Positions 26,334-36,400 of a stretch of DNA of 64,000 bases are shown here, in pieces. Positions within the stretch are counted from its first letter, which is position 1. Every line of letters starts with the position of its first letter. The stretch is from an uncultured Parabacteroides sp. (GTDB lineage: Bacteria > Bacteroidota > Bacteroidia > Bacteroidales > Tannerellaceae): the NCBI RefSeq assembly GCF_947855115.1, contig NZ_CANTZW010000010.1:57242-121241 (forward strand). The letters run 5' to 3'. The position numbers were made by a program, and so were the translations under genes. The notes under the pieces were generated by a model. It searched no databases and had not been told where the DNA came from. It worked only from the letters and a program-made list of their open reading frames with translations.

Positions 26334-27182
26334 ATGAATGTACTCACATTTGACATTGAGGAGTGGTTTCACCTTCTCGACAATGATTCAACACGAACTG
26401 AAGAACAATGGAAACATTATGAAGTTCGTATTTATAAGAATATAGATCGAATTTTCAGAATCTTAGATGAGACAAATTCTAAAGCAACATTCTTCGTGAT
26501 AGGGTGGATTGCCAAGACTTATCCAGATATTGTTAGACGTATTGCAGAAAAATATCAGATAGGTAGCCATACTATGAATCACCAGTTAGTATGGCAGCAA
26601 TCACCCAAAGAATTTAAAGACGATGTTGAATGCTCAATAAAATTATTGGAGGATATCAGTGGGAAAAAGGTGGAGGCATTTCGTGCACCAGGTTTTTCCA
26701 TTACAGAAAAAGTCCCTTGGGCATTTGAGGTATTGGCAGAGTGTGGCATTAAATATGATAGTTCTATTTTTCCTGCGTCTCATGCTCATGGTGGTATGCC
26801 ATCTTACCCAACAGGGCTACCTTCTGTTATTAAAAAAGGAGATATGGATATTAAGGAGTTCCCTATTACATTTAAAACTATTGGTGGTAAACATATCGTT
26901 TTTTCCGGTGGAGGGTATTTTCGCTTTTTTCCCTATTTCATGATTAGTCAATGGACCAAAGAATATGAGGATTATCTGATTAGTTACATTCATCCGAGAG
27001 ACTTGGATGCTGGACAACCTATGGTAGAGGGATTGGATATTACTCGTCGTTTTCGCTCTTATTGTGGTTTGAAAGGAGCTGAAAAGAAATTACGTAAGTG
27101 GCTGACTGATTTTCAATTTGTAGACATAAAAACTGCAGATAAATCTATTGATTGGAATAACGCCAAAATTGTGAAATTTTAA
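26334..27182 (+). CDS. Polysaccharide deacetylase (NodB-type)
   Basis: This is a 282-residue carbohydrate esterase 4-like protein without a clear signal peptide. The NodB core is NVLTFDIEEWFHLLD (Asp/metal motif), QIGSHTMNHQ with the metal-binding His pair (SHTMNH), and AFRAPGFSIT. A C-terminal segment ending YIHPRDLDAGQP resembles the DUF3473 tail of deacetylases encoded in polysaccharide loci. It could N-deacetylate a HexNAc in the repeat unit. Composition is AT-rich and it ends the variable block, 16 bp before wecB. Confidence 0.88.
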   Translation: MNVLTFDIEEWFHLLDNDSTRTEEQWKHYEVRIYKNIDRIFRILDETNSKATFFVIGWIAKTYPDIVRRIAEKYQIGSHTMNHQLVWQQSPKEFKDDVECSIKLLEDISGKKVEAFRAPGFSITEKVPWAFEVLAECGIKYDSSIFPASHAHGGMPSYPTGLPSVIKKGDMDIKEFPITFKTIGGKHIVFSGGGYFRFFPYFMISQWTKEYEDYLISYIHPRDLDAGQPMVEGLDITRRFRSYCGLKGAEKKLRKWLTDFQFVDIKTADKSIDWNNAKIVKF

Positions 27183-27198
27183 AGAAAACAGATATACG

Positions 27199-28353
27199 AT
27201 GAAAAAAGTAATGTTAGTCTTCGGGACACGTCCCGAAGCAATCAAGATGGCCCCGCTGGTGAAGGAATTTCAAAAATATCCGGAACAAGTGAAGACAGTG
27301 GTGTGTGTCACTGGGCAACATCGGGAAATGTTAGATCAGGTACTTGGAATATTTGACATCCATCCGGATTATGATCTGAACGTCATGAAGCAGGGGCAAG
27401 ACCTCTATGATGTGACGGCTCGTGTGTTAACGGGGATGCGTGACGTGCTGAAAGAAACACAACCAGATGTGGTATTAGTACATGGTGACACAACCACTTC
27501 CACCGCCTCGGCTTTGGCCGCATTTTACCAGCAGATACCGGTTGCACATATCGAAGCTGGTCTCCGTACACATAATATTTATAGTCCTTGGCCGGAAGAA
27601 ATGAACCGGCAGATAACAGGTCGTATAGCTACTTACCATTTTGCTCCGACATCGTTGAGCCGTCAGAACCTTTTAAACGAAGGTGTGAAAGAATGGCAAG
27701 TTCATGTAACCGGGAACACTGTAATCGATGCGCTCTATTGGGTCGTGGATAAAATGAAGAAAGACAAGACTCTGGATGTGATGCTGACAGGAGTTCTACG
27801 AAATGCGGGATATGATACGAATCGTCTGAACGGTGACAGAAAACTGGTATTGATAACAGGGCATCGCCGCGAGAATTTCGGTGATGGATTTATCAATATG
27901 TGCCGGGCCATCAAGACCCTGGCAGAGAAATATCCCGAAACGGATTTTGTGTATCCCATGCATTTGAATCCCAATGTACGCAAACCGATACATGAAGTAT
28001 TCGGTGAAAACCTTTCCGTTTTGGATAATCTCTTTTTCATCGAACCGCTTGAATATCTCTCGTTCGTGTATTTAATGGAAAAATCTGACATCGTATTGAC
28101 TGATAGTGGTGGTATTCAGGAAGAAGCTCCCGGACTAGGTAAACCTGTACTGGTGATGCGCGATACCACCGAACGCCCCGAAGCATTGGATGCGGGAACA
28201 GTGAAATTGGTCGGAACGGATTACTATAAAATCGTAAACGAGGTGTCTGACTTGATTGACAACAGTGCCGTCTATGAAAAAATGAGCCGGGCAGTAAACC
28301 CTTATGGCGATGGATTGGCTTGTGGAAGAATAGCAAAGGTTTTGATTGAATGA
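27199..28353 (+). CDS. wecB: UDP-N-acetylglucosamine 2-epimerase (non-hydrolysing)
   Basis: This 384-residue enzyme converts UDP-GlcNAc to UDP-ManNAc in the cytoplasm. Motifs are FGTRPEAIKMAPLV at the N-terminus, VHGDTTTSTASALAAF, VAHIEAGLRT, PEEMNRQ, and TDSGGIQEEAPGLGKP in the UDP-binding C-terminal half. Length is standard. It starts 16 bp after the deacetylase and 24 bp before wecC. Composition returns to the GC-richer type here. With WecC it supplies UDP-ManNAcA for the capsule. Confidence 0.96.
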   Translation: MKKVMLVFGTRPEAIKMAPLVKEFQKYPEQVKTVVCVTGQHREMLDQVLGIFDIHPDYDLNVMKQGQDLYDVTARVLTGMRDVLKETQPDVVLVHGDTTTSTASALAAFYQQIPVAHIEAGLRTHNIYSPWPEEMNRQITGRIATYHFAPTSLSRQNLLNEGVKEWQVHVTGNTVIDALYWVVDKMKKDKTLDVMLTGVLRNAGYDTNRLNGDRKLVLITGHRRENFGDGFINMCRAIKTLAEKYPETDFVYPMHLNPNVRKPIHEVFGENLSVLDNLFFIEPLEYLSFVYLMEKSDIVLTDSGGIQEEAPGLGKPVLVMRDTTERPEALDAGTVKLVGTDYYKIVNEVSDLIDNSAVYEKMSRAVNPYGDGLACGRIAKVLIE

Positions 28354-28377
28354 TGTAAAATAAAAAATAAGGAAAAA

Positions 28378-29583
28378 ATGAAAGCTTGTTTTATGGGCTT
28401 GGGCTATATCGGACTGCCTACAGCCATTATTGCCGCCAAACACGGTATTCAGATAACGGGGGTAGACATCAATCCCAAAGTCGTGGAAATGACGAATGCC
28501 GGTCATTTGCATATCATTGAACCGGGCATGGAGGAAATGTTACAGGAGGTGGTCCGGACGGGGATGCTGAAGGCTGCTACGAAACCGGAAGTGAGTGATG
28601 CTTATTTCATGGTGGTTCCTACTCCGTTCAAAGAAAATCATGAGCCGGATGTTTCCTATGTGGAAGCGGCTACCCGTGCGGTGATTCCTTTATTGAAGGA
28701 AGGAGATCTCTACGTGATTGAATCCACCTCTCCGATAGGTACAACAGAGGCCATGACCCGGGTTATTTTCGCTGAACGCCCGGAATTGGAAGGTAAAATA
28801 TTTATTGCATATTGTCCGGAACGGGTACTGCCTGGAAACGTAATTTATGAACTAATACACAATGACCGTGTGATTGGCGGTTTGAATCCGGAATCTACAG
28901 AAAAGGCAATTGGATTTTACAAACAATTTGTAAAGGGAGAATTGCACAAGACCAACGCCCGCACAGCAGAGATGTGCAAATTGACAGAGAATTCAAGCCG
29001 TGACGTGCAGATAGCATTCGCTAACGAACTTTCCTTAATCTGCGACAAGGCAGATATCAATGTCTGGGAATTGATTAACCTTGCCAATAAACATCCGCGC
29101 GTAAATATTCTGCAACCGGGTTGTGGTGTAGGAGGCCATTGTATTGCTGTTGATCCCTATTTCATTACGGCGGATTTCCCGGCCGAAAGTAAACTGATTG
29201 CGGATGCCCGTGAGATCAACAATTACAAATCATTCTGGTGTGCCGAGAAAGTAAAAAACGCCATGTTGGAATTTGAACTGAAAAATCATCGCAAACCTTG
29301 TGTAGCCATGATGGGGCTGGCTTTCAAGCCGAACATCGACGATTTGCGCGAAAGCCCGGCTAAGTATATCGTTACCAAAGTAATGCAAAGTTGTAACAAT
29401 GCGAATATACTGGTGGTTGAACCGAATGTGAAAGAACACAATATCTTTAAACTTACCAATTACAACGAGGCTTATAAAAAGGCCGACATAGCGGTATTCT
29501 TGACTGCACACAATGAATTTAAAGGATTTTCTTGGAAAAAAGATAAAGTCATATTGGATTTTTGCGGAGTATTCAAAAAGTAA
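28378..29583 (+). CDS. wecC: UDP-N-acetyl-D-mannosamine dehydrogenase
   Basis: This 401-residue NAD-dependent enzyme oxidises UDP-ManNAc to UDP-ManNAcA in two steps. The NAD-binding loop is GLGYIGLPTAIIAAK. The middle has IAYCPERVLPGN and KLTENSSRDVQIAFANEL. The catalytic Cys lies in GCGVGGHCIAVDPYF. The C-terminal UDP-binding half has MGLAFKPNIDDLRESPA. It is the last recognisable gene of the capsule operon; a non-coding stretch with a possible terminator follows. Confidence 0.96.
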   Translation: MKACFMGLGYIGLPTAIIAAKHGIQITGVDINPKVVEMTNAGHLHIIEPGMEEMLQEVVRTGMLKAATKPEVSDAYFMVVPTPFKENHEPDVSYVEAATRAVIPLLKEGDLYVIESTSPIGTTEAMTRVIFAERPELEGKIFIAYCPERVLPGNVIYELIHNDRVIGGLNPESTEKAIGFYKQFVKGELHKTNARTAEMCKLTENSSRDVQIAFANELSLICDKADINVWELINLANKHPRVNILQPGCGVGGHCIAVDPYFITADFPAESKLIADAREINNYKSFWCAEKVKNAMLEFELKNHRKPCVAMMGLAFKPNIDDLRESPAKYIVTKVMQSCNNANILVVEPNVKEHNIFKLTNYNEAYKKADIAVFLTAHNEFKGFSWKKDKVILDFCGVFKK

Positions 29584-30165
29584 AAACGTAAAGATGGATC
29601 AACCTGGCTATAAATTATGTTTCTCAACCTCAATATTATTTGATTCGGAATTAAGAGATAAAGATACTAAATAATATGAAGCTAGATTGACTTTGTTTTG
29701 AGAGAATATGTCTGTTTTAGCTTTCATTTAACGAATAAGATACACTATCTTCGAATACGGTTTCGAATTAAAACTATCAAATTGCAGAACATAAAATCAT
29801 AAACTCGGAGAAGAAGTAAAACGAAATTAACAACTGGGTATGGCTTTACTTGGAGGTTATAAGTTCGTTTTTATTTTTTGATATTTATTTTAGCTACAAG
29901 GGGCTGTGTCTATTTTACAAAATGATATGGCTCCTTATTTATTTTATAAGTGTCCAATAAATGAGTTTTAACCTTCTATTTTGACTGGCTTTATTGCTTG
30001 AAAAGCTATTACGAAGTACTTATTGGCTGTCCGAGGAAGATGGAAGTTCAAATAGGGTATTAAAGTTTTATCAAATGCCAATAATTTATTAAAGTATTTC
30101 GTGAAACCTGTAATTGAGGTTATGACATCCGTAATTTGTCTACAAAGGGATGTAGTGTGAGCCCC
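29584..30165. other. Intergenic stretch after the capsule operon, with a weak terminator-like hairpin
   Basis: No convincing gene was found. At 29898-29936 an AAGGGGCT arm pairs imperfectly with GGCTCCTT around an inner ATTTTACAAAAT dyad and runs into a T-rich tail; this may end capsule transcription. A leftward frame over 29968-30279 (ending PVKIEG) is continuous but its start overlaps the next gene, and no family is recognisable. A decayed gene is possible. Confidence 0.45.
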
Positions 30166-30173
30166 TATCTTTG
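30166..30173 (+). promoter_or_regulatory. -7 promoter element of the hydrolase/DUF3737/PatB operon
   Basis: TATCTTTG followed by C matches TAnnTTTG and lies about 26 bp before the ATG at 30200. A TTTG at 30135-30138 is farther upstream than the usual spacing. Confidence 0.65.
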
Positions 30174-30199
30174 CCATCGTAAAAGTAAACGAGGAAAAC

Positions 30200-31273
30200 A
30201 TGGAGAAGTCATTAAGAAAATTATGTACGGCAATGGCAGTATGCCTTTGCGTTGCAGGTAACCTGTTCGCTATGGACAACCAATTTAATTCCGATCATAC
30301 AATGGACAAGAACTTGAATTTAACTCAGGAGTGGGATAAAGTATTCCCGCAAAGCGACAAAGTAAATCATAGTAAAGTTACATTTCGCAATCGTTATGGT
30401 ATTATGCTTGTGGCCGATATGTATAAACCCAAGCATGCCACGGGGAAATTATCAGCTATCGCAATTAGCGGGCCATTTGGAGCCGTGAAAGAACAAGCCT
30501 CGGGCTTGTATGCACAAGTGTTGGCAGAACGTGGCTTTTTAACAATCGCTTTCGATCCATCATACACAGGCGAGAGTGGTGGAGAACCTCGATATGTAGC
30601 TTCTCCCGATATCAATACGGAAGATTTCTGTGCGGCTATCGATTTCCTATTGACGCGTGATGATGTGGATGCTGAAAATATAGGCATTCTCGGTATTTGC
30701 GGATGGGGAGGCATGGCTCTTAATGTGGCGGCTATCGATACTCGTATCAAAGCGACTGTTACTTCTACGATGTACGATATGAGCCGTGTGAACGCTAAAG
30801 GTTACTTCGATGTGATGGATGCAGACGCACGTTATGAATTGCGCAAGCAACTCAATGACCAGCGTACTACCGACGCAAAGAACGGCTCATATGCCCTTGC
30901 GGGAGGCTTACCTGATACGTTACCCAATGATGCGCCCCAATTCTTGAAAGATTACTATGCTTATTACAAGACGGAACGTGGTTATCATAAACGTTCGCTT
31001 AACTCGAATGGCGGGTGGAACAAGACCTCGGCTCTATCATTCATCAATATGCCTATACTCTCGTATAGTGATGAGATACGTAGTGCAGTATTGATTATTC
31101 ACGGCGCGAATGCGCATTCACGTTACTTCAGTGAGGATGCTTTCAAGAAGCTGAAAGGCGAAAATAAGGAATTACTGATTATACCCGAAGCGAATCATGT
31201 CGATTTGTACGATCAGATGAATATCATCCCGTTCGATAAGATTGAACGGTTCTTTGTAGAAAACTTTAAATAA
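30200..31273 (+). CDS. Exported alpha/beta hydrolase with a Cys in the nucleophile-elbow region
   Basis: This 357-residue hydrolase has a signal peptide (about residues 1-25, ending LFAMDN). The oxyanion region is AISGPFGAVKEQ and a strand/loop AFDPSYTGESGG follows. The nucleophile elbow reads LGICGWGGMAL, where a Cys appears in place of the usual Ser, as in dienelactone hydrolases. The catalytic His is in PEANHVDLYD near the C-terminus. Substrate is unknown. It heads a three-gene operon with a DUF3737 protein 8 bp downstream and a PatB-like lyase after that. Confidence 0.85.
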   Translation: MEKSLRKLCTAMAVCLCVAGNLFAMDNQFNSDHTMDKNLNLTQEWDKVFPQSDKVNHSKVTFRNRYGIMLVADMYKPKHATGKLSAIAISGPFGAVKEQASGLYAQVLAERGFLTIAFDPSYTGESGGEPRYVASPDINTEDFCAAIDFLLTRDDVDAENIGILGICGWGGMALNVAAIDTRIKATVTSTMYDMSRVNAKGYFDVMDADARYELRKQLNDQRTTDAKNGSYALAGGLPDTLPNDAPQFLKDYYAYYKTERGYHKRSLNSNGGWNKTSALSFINMPILSYSDEIRSAVLIIHGANAHSRYFSEDAFKKLKGENKELLIIPEANHVDLYDQMNIIPFDKIERFFVENFK

Positions 31274-31281
31274 GATTTATT

Positions 31282-32148
31282 ATGCAACAGATAAAGAATA
31301 TGGAATTTGATGGAGAACGCCCATTGTTCGCCTCTCACGATTTACAATTGAACAATGTAGTTATTCATGCCGGAGAGTCGGCATTGAAAGAGTGTAGCAA
31401 TATCATAGCGATAGGCTGTCGTTTTGAGGGTAAATATCCGTTCTGGCACGTGAATGGCTTCACCATCAAGAATAGCCTGTTTACCGAAGGTGGACGTGCC
31501 GCCTTATGGTATTCTCAAAACCTCATGATGACAGATACACGGGTGGAAGCCCCAAAGATGTTTCGGGAGATGGACGGTATTAAATTGGAAAACGTACAAC
31601 TTTCTAATGCTCAGGAAACCCTTTGGCATTGTCGGAACGTGGAATTGAAGAATGTGCAAATAGACAATGCTGATTATTTATTCATGCACGGAGAGAATAT
31701 TAAAATCCAGAACTACGCTCAAAATGGAAACTACTCGTTCCAGTATTGCCGGAACGTGGAAATCCGTAATGCGGTCATTAACTCGAAAGACGCATTTTGG
31801 AATACGGAGGATGTTACCGTATACGATTCCGAGATCAATGGAGAGTATTTGGGTTGGCATTCGAAGAACCTACGTTTGGTAAATTGCAAGATCTCGGGCA
31901 CACAACCGCTTTGTTACGCCCACGATCTTGTAATGGAGAACTGTACGATGGAAGATGATTGCGACCTTGCCTTTGAATACAGCTCCGTGCAGGCAACTAT
32001 CAATAGTTTGATCCGTAGCGTGAAGAATCCTCGTACCGGAAACATCACCGCCGAAAGTTATGGTGAGGTAATCCTAGACGAGAATATCAAGGCCCCGGGT
32101 AATTGCCGACTGAGGTTATGGGATGAACATACTTGCTTTTCCGCATAA
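31282..32148 (+). CDS. DUF3737 family protein
   Basis: This 288-residue protein has many short repeating strands with Asn/Cys at fixed places (LKNVQIDNADYLFMHGEN, LRLVNCKISGTQPLCYAH). The pattern indicates a right-handed parallel beta-helix, and it matches the DUF3737 family, whose function is not known. There is no signal peptide, so it should be cytoplasmic. It is placed between the hydrolase and the PatB-like lyase, and the three are probably co-expressed; the association with PatB genes may hint at a shared small-molecule pathway. Confidence 0.82.
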   Translation: MQQIKNMEFDGERPLFASHDLQLNNVVIHAGESALKECSNIIAIGCRFEGKYPFWHVNGFTIKNSLFTEGGRAALWYSQNLMMTDTRVEAPKMFREMDGIKLENVQLSNAQETLWHCRNVELKNVQIDNADYLFMHGENIKIQNYAQNGNYSFQYCRNVEIRNAVINSKDAFWNTEDVTVYDSEINGEYLGWHSKNLRLVNCKISGTQPLCYAHDLVMENCTMEDDCDLAFEYSSVQATINSLIRSVKNPRTGNITAESYGEVILDENIKAPGNCRLRLWDEHTCFSA

Positions 32149-32153
32149 AGAAT

Positions 32154-33320
32154 ATGAGATATAATTTCGATGAAATAGTGCCTCGTACTGGTACGAATTC
32201 TTATAAATGGGATAGTGCCGTGGATACGGATGTGTTACCGATGTGGGTGGCCGATATGGATTTCCGTACAGCGCCTGTTATTATCGAAGCCTTACGGCAA
32301 CGTGTAGAACATGGTATTTTTGGTTATACCCGAGTACCGGATTCATATTACGAAGCGGTGATAGGTTGGTTTATGCGTCGGCATAGCTGGCAAATACGAA
32401 AAGAGTGGATGATTTATACTTCCGGAGTTGTTCCGGCTATTTCTGCCGTTATCAAAGCGTTGATTGAGCCGGGAGATAAAGTGTTGGTGCAGACTCCGGT
32501 TTATAATTGTTTTTTCTCGTCTATCCGTAATAACGGATGTGAGATGATCTGTAATCCTTTGTCTTATGCCCATGACACATTTACGATCGATTATGAGGAT
32601 TTGGAGAGAAAAGCCGCAGATCCGAAGGTAAAAGCCATGTTATTGTGCAATCCTCATAATCCCGCAGGAAGGGTATGGACACGTGAGGAACTGAGCCGAA
32701 TCGGCGAAATCTGTATCCGTAATGGTCTGACAGTCGTATCGGATGAGATACATTGCGAACTCGTATTTCCGGGATATACTTTTACACCGTTCGCATCTAT
32801 CTCGGAAGAATTCTTACGACATTCTGTAACATGTTTGTCACCTAGCAAGGCTTTCAATATCGCTGGATTACAGATCGCCAATATCGTGTGCTCCGATGAG
32901 AACCTACGCCGGAAGATAGACCGGGCTATCAATATTAACGAAGTATGCGATGTCAATCCTTTTGGTGTAATAGCTACTGTAGCGGCTTATAATGGGGGAG
33001 AGGAATGGCTGTCGCAACTGATTGATTATTTATGGCAGAATTACTTATACATGAAAGATTTTTGCAGGGAATATCTGCCGGATTTCCCGATAACTGTCTT
33101 GGGAGGCACTTATCTGGTATGGATGGATTGCCGTAAGTTAGGTAAATCATCGGAAGATTTGGAGCACTTGCTGATAGAGAAAGCGAAGTTATGGCTCAAC
33201 GCCGGAACGATGTATGGAGCAGAAGGCGAAGGTTTCATGCGTTGGAATATCGCTTGTCCACGCTCTTCGCTGATAAAGGGGCTGGAACGGTTTAGGGATT
33301 TTACGAGTAATGTTTGTTGA
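32154..33320 (+). CDS. MalY/PatB-type PLP-dependent aminotransferase / C-S lyase
   Basis: This 388-residue fold-type I PLP enzyme is cytoplasmic. The N-terminus MRYNFDEIVPRTGTNSYKWD and VLPMWVADMDF are typical of PatB cystathionine beta-lyases. The PLP Lys is in CLSPSKAFNIAGLQ. NPHNPAGRVWTREEL contributes the cofactor-binding Asn, and the substrate-carboxylate Arg is in FMRWNIACPR. The ATG at 32154 is used instead of a TTG seven codons upstream that would overlap the DUF3737 gene. Reaction: cleavage of cystathionine-like thioethers to thiol, pyruvate and ammonia, or transamination. Confidence 0.92.
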   Translation: MRYNFDEIVPRTGTNSYKWDSAVDTDVLPMWVADMDFRTAPVIIEALRQRVEHGIFGYTRVPDSYYEAVIGWFMRRHSWQIRKEWMIYTSGVVPAISAVIKALIEPGDKVLVQTPVYNCFFSSIRNNGCEMICNPLSYAHDTFTIDYEDLERKAADPKVKAMLLCNPHNPAGRVWTREELSRIGEICIRNGLTVVSDEIHCELVFPGYTFTPFASISEEFLRHSVTCLSPSKAFNIAGLQIANIVCSDENLRRKIDRAININEVCDVNPFGVIATVAAYNGGEEWLSQLIDYLWQNYLYMKDFCREYLPDFPITVLGGTYLVWMDCRKLGKSSEDLEHLLIEKAKLWLNAGTMYGAEGEGFMRWNIACPRSSLIKGLERFRDFTSNVC

Positions 33321-33342
33321 AGAACTGTGATGATAGAGAATG

Positions 33343-33385
33343 AAAATAGGTTGTGCCAGGGGTTTGACACAACCTATTTTTTTAT
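33343..33385. terminator. Bidirectional terminator between convergent genes
   Basis: AAAATAGGTTGTG (33343-33355) pairs perfectly with CACAACCTATTTT (33368-33380) around a 12-nt loop. A T tract follows on the plus strand and an A-rich arm start gives Ts on the minus strand. It separates the PatB-like gene from the convergent beta-galactosidase gene. Confidence 0.88.
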
Positions 33386-33414
33386 ATATCTCCTATATGT
33401 GTAAAGGATTTGTT

Positions 33415-36400
33415 TTATTCGATCTCTACGCTATGTTTTACCGGGGTGAGAATGAAAGTGAACTCATAATCACCATAAGGAATTTGGTATTTCGGAAGTG
33501 CGATAGTTCCCCAGCTATTTACACAACCTAATCCCATCTGTACCTTATCGAGACAAAGGTTTGTCAAGTCGGCTTCCTCTACTTCGGGAGAATGTCTTTG
33601 GTCCTTTCGGGCGCCATCATCCAAAGACTCGATCGTATAATGCAAAGCAGAAGCAGAGAAAGGAGCAGAGGCTACGATCTCAATACCGTTACCGGCCTCG
33701 TTTAGCATTTTCCACCAGCGTATATCCGACTTCGTTCCATTTTCTTGCGGACGGATATACGGATAGAATTGCTCATCTACGGTTTGGCGGTAAATGGCTA
33801 AATCAGCATTACCCTTGCGGTCTATATAGTTTTCTACAGGACCACGACCATAGTATTCGATATTCTCGAAAGATCTCGGCATCGGCATTTGCATACCGAA
33901 ACGGAACATGGGAGATACCTTAGCGTTTTTGTCCGCTGTCATTTTCTGGGTGACTTTTATAGCCCCCTTGTTGTTGATTACGTATGTCAAGTTCAATTTG
34001 GCAGATACAGTCGGCATATCGTAAGCAGCCTCTACGATCACTTGTTTGTTTTCCATTCGTTGGTTCAAAGAAGTCAGTTTCATTTCCGGTTTTTTCCATG
34101 CGGCATACTTTTTCTGCAGGCCAGCTCCGAAATCATTGTCTGTCGGCGCACGCCAGAAGTTAGGAGTCAAAGCCTCTCCCTCCTTGATCATGTCTTGCCC
34201 ATTTACCTCGTATTTGATCAGATAACCATTCTTGCGGTTGAACTCGGTACGGAAACCACAACCTTCTACGATCAGATAATTTGCGTCGTTATCTTGTACG
34301 ACTGGAGCTTTAGTCTCGATATTGATTGTCTTCACGTTCTTCAATTCCATTGATGGAGCTTTGTACGGGTTCAATGTCAACTGATCTTTGGCTACAGTAT
34401 GTCCGGCGGGTAATAAACCCTCGCGATTCTTCAATTTATAAGATATGTTTAGCAACCACTCTGCGCATTGACAGGTTTCGCCTAGATCCAATCGGATCGT
34501 TGCTGTCTGCCGAGGAGCCACTTTCAAGTCATCCACACGTCCGCTACGAACTACCTTGCCTCCTTTCAGCATTTCCCATTCCAGATAATAAGAGGAAAGG
34601 TCGCGGAAGAAATATTCGTTGTAAACCTTGATCTCGCCTTTCGTCAGATCGCCAGGGGTTGTCCAGATATCTTGATAATAATAACCCACCTCGTACATAT
34701 GCGGATTCGGTACACGATCCGGGCTGATCAAACCGTTATCGCAGAAATTATTGTCGCTAGCGTCGAACTTATTGAAATCACCGCCGTAGGCGTAAATCAT
34801 TTTTCCGTTCTTACCTGTCCAGCGTACGGATTGATCCACGAAGTCCCAGATGAAACCACCTTGATATTTCGGGTATTTACGGATCAAATCCCAATATTCC
34901 TTGAAACCGCCTTGGGAGTTACCCATGGCATGAGCGTACTCACATTGTATTAAAGGCTTTTGCATGGAGTTATCCTCGCAATATTTAGCGCAATCTTCGT
35001 AATTGTAATACATCGGGCAGAAGATATCTGTCTTTCCTGTCTTTCCGGCTTGTTCGTATTGTACGGCACGGCTAGGGTCTTCGTTTTTGATCCAGTCGTA
35101 AGCGGCCTCGAAGTTAGGACCGTATCCAGCCTCGTTACCCAAAGACCAGAAGATGATACTAGGATGATTGAAACCACGTTGGACGTTACGTTGGTTACGT
35201 TCCAGATGCGCTTTTTTATAGGATGGGTTCTTGGCTAACGTCTTTTCGCCATATCCCATTCCGTGAGATTCTACATTGGCCTCGGCTACGACATAGATAC
35301 CGTATTTATCACAAAGATCGTACCAAAAGTTATCATCCGGGTAGTGGCAGGTACGAACAGCGTTCAAATTGAATTTCTTCATGATCTGTATGTCTTGTAT
35401 CATGCGCTCACGTGAAACGACATAACCACCATCGGGATCCATCTCATGACGGTCGGCACCTTTGAAAAGAACCGGTTGCCCGTTCACAAGTATCTGGGCG
35501 TTCTTTAATTCGATCTTACGGAAACCTACTTTTATGGGAATGACCTCGATTATTTTGCTTCCTTCTTTCAAAGTAGCCCGTAAAGTATATAAATAAGGAG
35601 TCTCTGCGGTCCATTTATGGGGAGAGGAGACTTCTATCGTTGTGTTGACCTTCCCGGAAGCGTTCAAAGATTGGGTGGCAACCGCTTTATTTTGGGCATC
35701 CAATAGCTCAAGCTCTACTGTACCTTTACCCTTCATGGTCAGGTTAACAGCCAGCGAGCCATTTTTGTATTGAGCGTCCAAATCCGGAGTTATGCGTATA
35801 TCAGCAATCTGTTGCTTTTGGTTACGGGCGTATAAATAACAATCACGGCCGACACCGCTATAACGGAAGAAATCTTGATCTTCCAAATAGGTTCCATCGC
35901 ACCAGCGGAATACTTGGAAAGCGATCAAATTCTTTTGTCCCGGTTTCAAGTAAGAAGTTAAATTAAACTCCGCTTCCAGCTTGCTATCTTCGCTATAACC
36001 CACGTACTTTCCGTTTACCCATAGATACATATTAGAGGTGACGGAACCGAAATGAGCGATAATCTCTTTTCCTTTCCAGTCGGCGGGAACCACGAATTCA
36101 CGGCGGTAAGAGCCCACATGGTTATTAATGATAGGGACTTCAGGAGGGTTGTTCTTGAATTGCTCACGCCAAGCATAACCAACGTTTACGTAGAGAGGAT
36201 CTCCGTATCCGTTCAGTTCCCATACACCGGGAACTGGCATATTGTTCCATCCTTTGTCATTGTAATCGGTTCGCCAGAAATCGGTAGGACGAGCGTCGGC
36301 ATTCTTTACCCAAAAGAATTTCCAAGGACCATTCAAGGTCATAAAGTTCTGGGATTGTTCTTTGGACTCCTTCGCTGCTACCTCAGCGTTCTCGTAGGCG

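Noticed and set aside
30135..30173. Complete -33/-7 promoter for the hydrolase operon
   Set aside because: The TTTG is 27 bp from the -7 box, too far for the consensus, so only the -7 box was annotated.
33561..34353. Rightward frames over the beta-galactosidase gene
   Set aside because: Antisense shadows of a full-length GH2 enzyme with intact catalytic residues.
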